DNA of 41,447 bases from Gp7-AA6 sp036001245 (GTDB lineage: Bacteria; Acidobacteriota; Thermoanaerobaculia; UBA5066; Gp7-AA6), in NCBI GenBank assembly GCA_036001245.1, contig DASYUL010000068.1, positions 1-41,447 on the forward strand, given 5' to 3'. Below, in pieces: positions 32,966 to 39,822 of the stretch; position 1 is the first letter of the stretch, and every line of letters starts with the position of its first letter. Under the pieces are notes generated by a model, which ran no database searches, had not been told where the DNA came from, and saw only the letters and a list, made by a program, of their open reading frames with translations. A program made the translations under genes and the position numbers.

Positions 32966-35008
32966 ATGAGAAAAGCCGCGCTGGAAGCGGGTTCGGTCGA
33001 TTCGACGCGCGCGGATTCCGACGTCGCGCGGCGCGCGCAACGACTCCGCGAAGAGATCTTCCGGCACGAGCGCCTGTATTACGTCGACGGCCGTCCCGAG
33101 ATCACCGACGCGGAGTTCGATCGGTTGATGACCGAGCTCAGAGAGCTCGAGAGCGCCCATCCGGAGCTTGCGACCTCCGACTCGCCTACGCGCCGCGTCG
33201 GCGGCGAGCCCGCGGAGGGCTTCGCGACCGTCGAGCACCCGGTCCCGATGCTGTCGCTCGAAAACGCGTATTCCTGGGATGAGGCCGAGGCGTGGCGGGC
33301 GAGGCTCATCCGCGCACTGGGAAGCGAGCCGCCGGGATACGTCGCGGAGCTCAAGATCGACGGCCTCTCGATCGCGGCGCGCTACGAAGGGGGCGTGCTC
33401 GCGCGCGGCGCCACCCGCGGCGACGGATTCCGCGGGGAGGACGTGACCGCCAACGTGCGGACGATCCGATCTGTCCCGCTCCGCATTGCGGAAACCGCGC
33501 CGATCGAGGCGCGGGGCGAGGTGTTTTACCCGCGCTCGAGCTTCCAGCGTCTGAACGCGCAGCGCGAAGCGGCGGGAGACCCGATCTTCGCCAACCCACG
33601 CAACGCCGCGGCGGGCACGATCCGGATGCTCGACTCGCGGATCACAGCCCGGCGCGGGCTCGCGGCCTGGTTCTACTCGATCGTCCAGGGACCGGAGCTG
33701 CCGAGGACCCAGTCGGAGACGCTCGACTTACTTCGGTCGCTCGGGCTTCCGACGCACCCTCACTCCCGCCGCTGCGCGACTTTCGAAGAGGTGCGCGAGT
33801 TCGTCGAGCAGTGGCGGACGACGCGCGCAGAGCTCGACTTCGAAACCGACGGCGTCGTCGTGAAGGTCGACGACCGCCGGCTCCAGGAGGAGCTCGGCTC
33901 GACCGCGAAATCGCCCAGGTGGGCGCTCGCGTACAAGTACCCGCCGGAAGAAGCGACCACGGTCGTGCGCGAGATCTCCGTTCACGTCGGACGGACCGGC
34001 GTTCTGACCCCGGTCGCTCACTTCGACCCGGTCGTGCTCGCCGGGACGACGGTGAAGCGCGCGACCCTCCACAACTACGAGGACCTCGCGAGGAAGGACG
34101 TCCGCGTGGGCGACACCGTCATCGTCGACAAGGGGGGCGAGGTCATCCCGCGGGTCATCCGGGTGCTTCCCGAAAACCGGCCGCCCGGCAGCGTCCCGTT
34201 TGCGATGCCGGATCGCTGCCCGATCTGCGGCGACCCGATCGTGCGGGAGCCCGGCGAGGTCGCGGCGCGCTGCGTCAACCCCGCGTGCCCGGCCGTCGTG
34301 CGGGAGGCGCTCCGTCATTTCTGTTCGCGGCGCGCCATGAAGATCGAGGGCCTCGGCGAGAAGCTCGTCGACCAGCTCGTCTCCGAAGGGCTCCTCTCCG
34401 ACGTCGCGTCGATCTACGCGCTCTCGGCCGAAGACCTGGCGAAGCTCGAACGCTGGGGAGAAAAGTCCGCGGCGAACCTCCTGGCGGAGATCGCGCGGAG
34501 CCGCGAGAACGATCTTTCCCGCCTCCTCTTCGCGCTCGGGATCCGCCACGTCGGGGAGAAGGCCGCGGCGACCCTCGCGCGCCGCTTCGGATCACTCGAC
34601 GCTCTGATGTCCGCCGGCGAGGAGGAGCTCCAGGCCGTCGAAGAGGTCGGACCGAACACCGCCAGCGCGATCGTCGCGTGGTTCTCGCATCCACGGCATC
34701 GGGAGCTCGTCGAAAAGCTCCGCGGGCACGGAGTCAGCTTCCTTTCCCGCCAGAGCCGTCCTTCCGCCGACGGGCCGCTGGCGGGACGGTCGGTGGTGAT
34801 CACGGGCGCGCTTCCCGGGATCACGCGGGACGAGGCGGCTCGGCGTCTCCAAGCCGCGGGAGTGAAGATCTCCGGATCGGTCTCACGGAAGACGGATTTT
34901 CTCCTCGCCGGAGAGGCGGCCGGGTCCAAGCTCGAAAAGGCGGAGTCGCTCGGTGTCCGCGTCGTGGGCTGGGAAGAGATGCTTGCGATTCTGGAAGGGG
35001 GGGAGTAG
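32966..35008 (+). CDS. ligA: NAD-dependent DNA ligase LigA
   Basis: 680-aa DNA ligase, full length. Domains in order: Ia (RHERLYYVDGRPEITDAEFD), adenylation domain with catalytic K130 in AELKIDGLS, OB fold (STAKSPRWALAYKYPPEE), four-cysteine zinc finger (DRCPICGD and RCVNPACP), helix-hairpin-helix repeats (about 460-590) and a C-terminal BRCT domain (about 600-675, LAGRSVVITGALPGITR). It seals nicks in replication and repair. The first 18 residues (ALEAGSVDSTRADSDV) are an extra tail before the conserved domain. The start at ATG 32966 is near-leaderless after TAGCAT. A 71-aa gene follows three bases after the stop. Confidence 0.97.
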   Translation: MRKAALEAGSVDSTRADSDVARRAQRLREEIFRHERLYYVDGRPEITDAEFDRLMTELRELESAHPELATSDSPTRRVGGEPAEGFATVEHPVPMLSLENAYSWDEAEAWRARLIRALGSEPPGYVAELKIDGLSIAARYEGGVLARGATRGDGFRGEDVTANVRTIRSVPLRIAETAPIEARGEVFYPRSSFQRLNAQREAAGDPIFANPRNAAAGTIRMLDSRITARRGLAAWFYSIVQGPELPRTQSETLDLLRSLGLPTHPHSRRCATFEEVREFVEQWRTTRAELDFETDGVVVKVDDRRLQEELGSTAKSPRWALAYKYPPEEATTVVREISVHVGRTGVLTPVAHFDPVVLAGTTVKRATLHNYEDLARKDVRVGDTVIVDKGGEVIPRVIRVLPENRPPGSVPFAMPDRCPICGDPIVREPGEVAARCVNPACPAVVREALRHFCSRRAMKIEGLGEKLVDQLVSEGLLSDVASIYALSAEDLAKLERWGEKSAANLLAEIARSRENDLSRLLFALGIRHVGEKAAATLARRFGSLDALMSAGEEELQAVEEVGPNTASAIVAWFSHPRHRELVEKLRGHGVSFLSRQSRPSADGPLAGRSVVITGALPGITRDEAARRLQAAGVKISGSVSRKTDFLLAGEAAGSKLEKAESLGVRVVGWEEMLAILEGGE

Positions 35009-35010
35009 CC

Positions 35011-35226
35011 GTGGAGTTGCCTGTGCGCGTCGTCGTTTTCTGTCCCCTGATGGAGTTGAAGAACAAGCCGGCTCGGCTTCTCACGATCTCGCCGAACGGC
35101 TACTACGAAGTCCGCATTGACGTCGCCGAGCGCAACCACACGGCGCTCCTTCCGATCTCCGCGACGGGACTCGTCTTCCAGGATCCCAACGTGTTGGGGG
35201 AGCCGGGACCGGAAATCGAGAGATAG
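35011..35226 (+). CDS. Small conserved-looking protein, 71 aa
   Basis: I do not recognise this protein. From GTG 35011 it has 71 residues: a hydrophobic start (VRVVVFCPLMELKN), a strand-rich middle (RLLTISPNGYYEVRIDVAER, NHTALLPISATGLVFQ) and an acidic end (EPGPEIER). It is probably a small beta-rich soluble protein. The start is supported by GGGGGAG just upstream, overlapping the ligA stop region; ATG 35050 would lose the Shine-Dalgarno. Lying two bases after ligA, it is surely co-transcribed with it. High third-position GC supports coding. Confidence 0.65.
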   Translation: MELPVRVVVFCPLMELKNKPARLLTISPNGYYEVRIDVAERNHTALLPISATGLVFQDPNVLGEPGPEIER

Positions 35227-35238
35227 GACTTCTTCCGC

Positions 35239-35475
35239 TGTCATCCCGAGCGAAGCGAAGGATCTCATTCTCCGAACGGGAGGGATCCTTCGTCGCTACG
35301 CTCCTCAGGACGGCGGATTAGCGCCGTCTCGACGACAGCGGTGAGCCGCGGGCCGACCCGCGGCTCGTCGCCTCGGCTTCGCCGAGGCTCGGTGCGTCGC
35401 GCTCTGCGGCCGTTCGCAACCTCACGTCCGCAGACGGCGCTCGGTTCCCTCGTCGCTTCGCTCCTCGGAATGACA
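35239..35475. repeat. MITE-like palindromic element with TGTCATYCCGAG termini
   Basis: Begins TGTCATCCCGAGCGAAGCGA and ends in the inverted TCGCTTCGCTCCTCGGAATGACA-type terminus, about 237 bp overall. Inside are two perfect hairpins: GAGCCGCGGG/CCCGCGGCTC (35343-35366) and GCCTCGGC/GCCGAGGC (35370-35388). No transposase is encoded, so it would move only in trans. It fills the convergent gap between the 71-aa gene and glmM, where it may also end both transcripts. Confidence 0.8.
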
Positions 35476-35486
35476 ATGGAGGGAAG

Positions 35487-36824
35487 CTAGCTCAACTCCT
35501 TTCGTGCGCCCGACTCGAGCTCATCCGCGATCTGCCGGACCTCTCTCTCGTCGGTCCCTTCGACGAGAATTCGGAGCAGCGGCTCCGTCCCCGAGTAACG
35601 GACGAAGACGCGCCCCCTTCCGTCGAGCGAGGCCTGCGCCGCCGCGATCGCCCGTGCGAGCTCCGGAGAGTCGTCGATCGGGACCCGGCGCGAGACGCGG
35701 ACGTTCTTGAGGACCTGCGGGCTCTTCTCGAGGGTCGCCAGCCGCGAGAGGGGTGGGGGGGCCGCGCCCGCCGCTGCCACGACTCCGCCGACGACGAGGG
35801 CTGTCTGGATGCCGTCGCCGGCGGGCGAGAGCGGCGCGAAGAGGATGTGACCGGACGTTTCGCCGCCGAGCGCCGCACCGGTCTCCTCCATCATCCGGGC
35901 GACATTTCGGTCGCCGACCGCCGCGCGGTGAAACGCGATCCCTTCGCGCGCGAGCGCGGCCTCGAGGCCGAAGTTCGACATCACGGTTCCGACGACCCCG
36001 CCCTCGGTCAGCCGGCCTTCGGACTTCCAGCGGCGCGCGACGATCCAGAGCACGTCGTCGCCGTCCAAGAGCCGGCCGGTCTCGTCGGCGAAGATCGCGC
36101 GGTCCGCGTCGCCGTCGAGCGCGACCCCCATCGACGCGCCGGACTCGAGCGTATTTGCCGCCATCCGTTCCGGATGAAGCGCGCCGCACCCATCGTTGAT
36201 GTTGCGGCCGTCCGGCCGGTCGCAGATTGCGGTGACGCGGGCGCCCGCGCGCGCGAGCGCCTCCGGGCCGAGCTTCCAGGCCGCGCCGTTTCCGGCGTCG
36301 AGCAGGACGGAGAGGTCGGAGAGGTCGGCGGGAACGCGGGCGAGCAGGCGGGAGACGTAGACCTCGGCGAGCGAGAGGTCGACGGGCGGAGGCGAGGGTG
36401 CGTGGGGGCGGGGGTGAGGGCGCTGACCGGCCAACAGTTTCTCCTCGAGCGCCTCCTCCATCTCGTCGGGCCACTTGCGACCGTCGGGTCCGAACACCTT
36501 CACCCCGTTGTCTTCGTACGGGTTGTGCGACGCCGAGACGGAGATTCCAGCGCCGGCGCCGAGCGCGAGTACGAGCTCGGCGACCGCGGGCGTCGGCACC
36601 ACGCCCGCGTACGCCGCGCCGCAGTCCGCCACCGCCAGTCCCGCCGCGAGCTCCGCGACCATCTCCGGTGTCGACTCGCGGGTGTCGCCGCCCAGGACAG
36701 CGATTCGGGCGGCCTGGTTCTCGACGCTCGCTCCGACCTCGCGCCCGACGGCGCGCAGGGAGACCGGATCGAGGGGAAACTCTCCGGCCCTTCCGCGAAG
36801 TCCGTCGGTTCCGAAGAGCTTCAC
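35487..36824 (-). CDS. glmM: Phosphoglucosamine mutase GlmM
   Basis: 445-aa enzyme converting glucosamine-6-phosphate to glucosamine-1-phosphate for UDP-GlcNAc and cell-wall synthesis. The N-terminal motif KLFGTDGLRG, the phosphoserine loop SVSASHNPYEDNG (S99), the metal loop DGDADR and the phosphate-binding RYSGTEPLLR near the C-terminus are all present. The start is GTG 36824 in GTGA, overlapping the cdaR stop, so it is coupled. An oddity is the HPRPHAPSPPP linker (about residues 145-156), a Pro/His-rich insert. It closes the folP-cdaA-cdaR-glmM operon; GlmM is known to bind and restrain CdaA in other bacteria. Confidence 0.95.
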   Translation of the reverse strand: MKLFGTDGLRGRAGEFPLDPVSLRAVGREVGASVENQAARIAVLGGDTRESTPEMVAELAAGLAVADCGAAYAGVVPTPAVAELVLALGAGAGISVSASHNPYEDNGVKVFGPDGRKWPDEMEEALEEKLLAGQRPHPRPHAPSPPPVDLSLAEVYVSRLLARVPADLSDLSVLLDAGNGAAWKLGPEALARAGARVTAICDRPDGRNINDGCGALHPERMAANTLESGASMGVALDGDADRAIFADETGRLLDGDDVLWIVARRWKSEGRLTEGGVVGTVMSNFGLEAALAREGIAFHRAAVGDRNVARMMEETGAALGGETSGHILFAPLSPAGDGIQTALVVGGVVAAAGAAPPPLSRLATLEKSPQVLKNVRVSRRVPIDDSPELARAIAAAQASLDGRGRVFVRYSGTEPLLRILVEGTDEREVRQIADELESGARKELS

Positions 36825-37522
36825 GGGGCGGCCGGCGGGCCGCCGGGAGTCGCGGTCAAGGTCGGGGCGGGCCCGATCCGCACGGTCACGTGCACGACCT
36901 GGCCCTCGCGTACCCGAACGCCGGGGACGTTCGGCAGCGCGGTCGTCGTCGCGGAGAACGTCGCCGATCGGTTGGCGAGCGAAATCGGCTCCGTGGAGAC
37001 GCCGGTCATTTTCTCGAGCGCCGCCGCCGGTCCCACCACCCGCGCGATCCGCGGCTCGACGTTGACGTCGACGACCTGCGCGCCCGGCGCGGTCCCTCCG
37101 GTGAGTGCGGGAACGATCGGCAGGAACCGCTCGCCGATGTGATCGAGAACCACCCGCACCTCTCCCGGGGAGATCGAGAGGACCTCGACCTCCGGCGGCA
37201 CGTTGATGTCCTCGGGCGCGAAGCGGTGCACGCGCTCTCCCGGCCGGCCGTCGATGAGATCGATGACCGCCTCGAGCCTCTCGGGCTGGAGCTGTCGCAG
37301 GGCGGTGAAGGGGCCGCGCACGCGCACCTCCACGCCGCCGGGGAGTGGCGACGCGACCATCGTCTGAGGCGGGACGTTCACGAGCGAGAGCGGGATCCGA
37401 TAGCTCCTCTCGGAGATCCGCTCCCGGCGCTGTCCCGACAGCGCGAACCACACGAGGAGCGCGATCGCGAGCGCGAGGAGCTTCAAGCCCAGGTTGCGGA
37501 AGAAGAAGCGGCGACGCGGCAT
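36821..37522 (-). CDS. cdaR: YbbR-domain protein CdaR
   Basis: 233-aa protein that modulates the diadenylate cyclase CdaA. One N-terminal membrane helix (LKLLALAIALLVWFAL, about 13-28) anchors it, and two YbbR-like repeats face the periplasm: about 40-120 (IPLSLVNVPPQTMVASPLPG, VEVRVRGP) and 130-215 (VDVNVEPRIARVVGPAAALE, VREGQVVHVTVRIGP). Firmicute CdaR has four repeats; two is a shorter form. It ends in a Pro/Ala-rich tail. It starts 12 bp after cdaA, and its stop overlaps glmM by GTGA. Function is by family and gene order. Confidence 0.88.
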   Translation of the reverse strand: MPRRRFFFRNLGLKLLALAIALLVWFALSGQRRERISERSYRIPLSLVNVPPQTMVASPLPGGVEVRVRGPFTALRQLQPERLEAVIDLIDGRPGERVHRFAPEDINVPPEVEVLSISPGEVRVVLDHIGERFLPIVPALTGGTAPGAQVVDVNVEPRIARVVGPAAALEKMTGVSTEPISLANRSATFSATTTALPNVPGVRVREGQVVHVTVRIGPAPTLTATPGGPPAAP

Positions 37523-37534
37523 GCTCGGTTTCCT

Positions 37535-38320
37535 CTACGCCTGCGTCGCGTACTCGCGGTAAAGCAGGTCGCGCAGCGACTTGCCGTCGAGATCCTCGAC
37601 CAGCTGTCCATCCCGCGCGAGCGAGATCGTGCCGCGTTCCTCGGACACGACGATCGCCAGCGCATCCGTCTCCTCCGTGACGCCGAGCGCGGCGCGGTGG
37701 CGCGTTCCGAAGCGCTTGGACAGCCCTTCCTTGAGCGAGAGCGGCAGGAAGCACGCCGCCGCCGCGATACGCTCCCGCGACACGATCACCGCGCCGTCGT
37801 GGAGCGGAGTCCCCGGAGCGAAGAGCGTTACGAGAAGGTCATAGGAGATCGCGGCGTCGAGCGGTACGCCGTTCTCGATGTACGTCTTCAGCCCCTCCCT
37901 CCGCTCGAGAACGATCAGTGCGCCGACGCGCCGCGTCGAAAGCGACGTCGCGGCGAGCACGAGGTCCGAGACGGTCTCCTCCGCGCGGTATCCCGAGAAG
38001 AGCGCGAAGAAGGGCGTGCGTCCGAAGGCGGCAAGCGCGCGGCGCAGCTCGGAGGCGAAGAGCACGATGATCGCGAACGGCAGGTAGAAGATGAGGGCGG
38101 TGAGAACGGTGCGCAGCGCCACGAGCCGGAGCAGCACCGAGATCCAGTACACGACGAGGATCGCGATGAGCCCGAACACCATCTGGACGGCGCGGGTCCC
38201 GCGGATCAGGCGGAGGAGGAAGTACACGACGAACGCGACGATCAGGATGTCGACCGCGTCGCGCCACGTGAACGAAACGTTGGCCGGCGAGCCGAACCGC
38301 GCCGAGAGGGCTTCGATCAC
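37535..38320 (-). CDS. cdaA: Diadenylate cyclase CdaA
   Basis: 261-aa membrane enzyme making cyclic di-AMP from two ATP. Three N-terminal helices (ILIVAFVVYFLLRLI, MVFGLIAILVVYWISVLL, LTALIFYLPFAIIVLF) precede the DAC domain (about 100-245) with the catalytic DGA in LHDGAVIV and the RHR motif in GTRHRAALG, both intact. The start is GTG 38320 in GTGA, overlapping the folP stop. Together with cdaR and glmM it forms the standard cyclic-di-AMP/cell-wall module. Cyclic-di-AMP usually controls potassium and osmolyte transport; none of those targets are in the window. Confidence 0.95.
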   Translation of the reverse strand: MIEALSARFGSPANVSFTWRDAVDILIVAFVVYFLLRLIRGTRAVQMVFGLIAILVVYWISVLLRLVALRTVLTALIFYLPFAIIVLFASELRRALAAFGRTPFFALFSGYRAEETVSDLVLAATSLSTRRVGALIVLERREGLKTYIENGVPLDAAISYDLLVTLFAPGTPLHDGAVIVSRERIAAAACFLPLSLKEGLSKRFGTRHRAALGVTEETDALAIVVSEERGTISLARDGQLVEDLDGKSLRDLLYREYATQA

Positions 38321-39465
38321 CGCGTGAGCGCCTCGGCGGGCCGGCGGACCGAGGGGGATTCGAGCGCATCGAGCATCGTGAGGAAGCGGACCGACTCGGG
38401 GACGTCGTGCACGCGAACGATCGCCGCTCCGCCTGCTCGCGCGGCGGCGATGGCGGCGAGCGATCCCGGGAGGCGCTCGGCGGCCGAAGAATCCTCCGTC
38501 ACGCCGGAGAAGCGCCGGACGAAGCCCTTGCGCGACGCGCCCACGGCGACGGGAAACCCCAGCGAGGCGAACGCCCGAAGGTGCCGGAGGAGGATCAGGT
38601 TCCCCTCGGGACTCTTCCCGAATCCCAGACCGGGATCGATGGCGATCCGCTCCGCCGCGATTCCGGCGTCGAGCGCCTTCGATGCCGCGGCGGCGAGCTC
38701 GGCGGCGATCTCGGCAACCGGGTGGGCGTAGGACGTGTCGGCCTGCATGGTCCGCGGATCGGTCCCCCTCATGTGCATGAGAAGGAGTCCGGCGTTCCCC
38801 TCGGCGACCGCGACGACCATCTCCGGATCGTAGCGGAGCGCGGACACGTCGTTGACGAGGTCCGCGCCGGCCGCGAGCGCCGCCCGGGCGACGGCCGCCT
38901 TGCGCGTATCGACCGAGATGGGGCAGTCCGTTGAGCGCCGCACCCCTTCGATGACCGGCAGGACCCGCGAGATCTCGTCCTCCGCCGGAACCGCCGCCGC
39001 CTCCCCGTAGTTCGACGGACGCGTCGACTCTCCGCCCACGTCGACGATCGCGGCGCCGGCCTCGAACATCTCGAGGGCGCGCGCGACCGCGCGGCCGGCG
39101 TCGAAGTAGAGGCCGCCGTCGGAAAACGAGTCGGGCGTGACGTTGACGACGCCCATCACGATCGGCGAGCCCGGGAGGGCGAGCTTTTTCCCGCACGCGA
39201 TCGCGAGGAACGGCCGCGGCCTCTCCGCCCGCGCGAAAGCCTCGAGGGCGCGCTCTCGCAGGCTGGCTGGGAACGCGGTCAGCGTCTCCGCGCGCCGCGC
39301 GCGCGAGATGACCACAGGCGGTGAGGCGGACCGCTCGAACCGGACGACGTCCACGGGGAAATCGACGGCGGCGAAGCTCGCGAGACGGACCCCGTCCCAG
39401 GAAGCGATCTCCCTGAGCAGTGCGGACGTCGAGGCGGGGAAGACGAGGTCGGCGCAAATCGCCAC
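38317..39465 (-). CDS. folP: Dihydropteroate synthase with N-terminal extension
   Basis: 382-aa enzyme joining pABA and dihydropterin pyrophosphate in folate synthesis. The core TIM barrel (about residues 100-370) has IVMGVVNVTPDSFSDGG, DVGGESTRPSN, DLVNDVSA, LLLMHMRGTD, IDPGLGFGKS and VGASRKGF, all the family signatures. The first 95 residues are an alpha/beta extension absent from E. coli FolP, with VVISRARRAETLTAFPASL near its end; related extensions occur in other phyla, function unknown to me. The start is GTG 39465, seven bases after TAAACT, with no Shine-Dalgarno, so the operon mRNA is probably leaderless. Its stop overlaps cdaA. Confidence 0.95.
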   Translation of the reverse strand: MAICADLVFPASTSALLREIASWDGVRLASFAAVDFPVDVVRFERSASPPVVISRARRAETLTAFPASLRERALEAFARAERPRPFLAIACGKKLALPGSPIVMGVVNVTPDSFSDGGLYFDAGRAVARALEMFEAGAAIVDVGGESTRPSNYGEAAAVPAEDEISRVLPVIEGVRRSTDCPISVDTRKAAVARAALAAGADLVNDVSALRYDPEMVVAVAEGNAGLLLMHMRGTDPRTMQADTSYAHPVAEIAAELAAAASKALDAGIAAERIAIDPGLGFGKSPEGNLILLRHLRAFASLGFPVAVGASRKGFVRRFSGVTEDSSAAERLPGSLAAIAAARAGGAAIVRVHDVPESVRFLTMLDALESPSVRRPAEALTR

Positions 39466-39472
39466 GGCGGCG

Positions 39473-39478
39473 AGTTTA
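39473..39478 (-). promoter_or_regulatory. -10 box for the folP-cdaA-cdaR-glmM operon
   Basis: TAAACT on the minus strand ends seven bases before GTG 39465, with no Shine-Dalgarno. It lies within the last codons of the DinB remnant. Confidence 0.6.
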
Positions 39479-39739
39479 GCCCGGAGCCTCGTCGGCCGAC
39501 GGACCGTAGATCGGCGGCAGCGGAACGTCGTTCAGCCGCAGGTAAACGGAGAGCTGCCCGCGGTGGTGGACGAGGTGGTTCATGAAGACGCGCCGCAGAA
39601 TGCTCGCCTTCGTCCTCATCGACATCGATTTGGGGTGGGGCTGCCACTCGAACCGATCGGACGGAACGCGCTCGAGGAGCCGGCGCGTCGTCTCCATCTC
39701 GCCGTCGAACTCTTTGAGGAAGACTTCGGCCATGGTCAT
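39476..39739 (-). pseudogene. DinB-family protein with its central part deleted
   Basis: An open 87-codon frame that joins the start and end of a DinB-type protein. Residues 1-41 (FLKEFDGEMETTRRLLERV and WQPHPKSMSM) match the family N-terminus. Residues 42-87 (FMNHLVHHRGQLSVYLRLND, VPLPPIYGPSADE) match its C-terminus. Relatives are about 160-170 aa; the missing 75-80 residues contain helices 2-3 and two of the three metal histidines. A single in-frame deletion at SM-RTKAS explains it. The fragment keeps the HLVHHRGQ helix. It is probably non-functional, though it stays in frame. Between folP and ftsH. Confidence 0.75.
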
Positions 39740-39756
39740 GCTGGACCCGGGATCAA

Positions 39757-39809
39757 CGCTGAGTTCATTCGAAACGCTGGATTCTGAAGTTCAATTCAGG
39801 AATTCAGCG
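39757..39809. repeat. TTCA-rich inverted repeat after ftsH
   Basis: CGCTGAGTTC (39757-39766) faces GAATTCAGCG (39800-39809), 9 of 10 pairing, with further TTCTGAA/TTCAATTCAGG units between. It resembles the other heptamer arrays and may end the ftsH transcript. Confidence 0.6.
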
Positions 39810-39822
39810 TCGACCCATCTGC

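Noticed and set aside
36398..39457. Long frames opposite the folP-cdaA-cdaR-glmM operon and a fused frame across cdaA and folP
   Set aside because: The real genes are clear by motifs and GTGA junctions; the other frames are composition artefacts.
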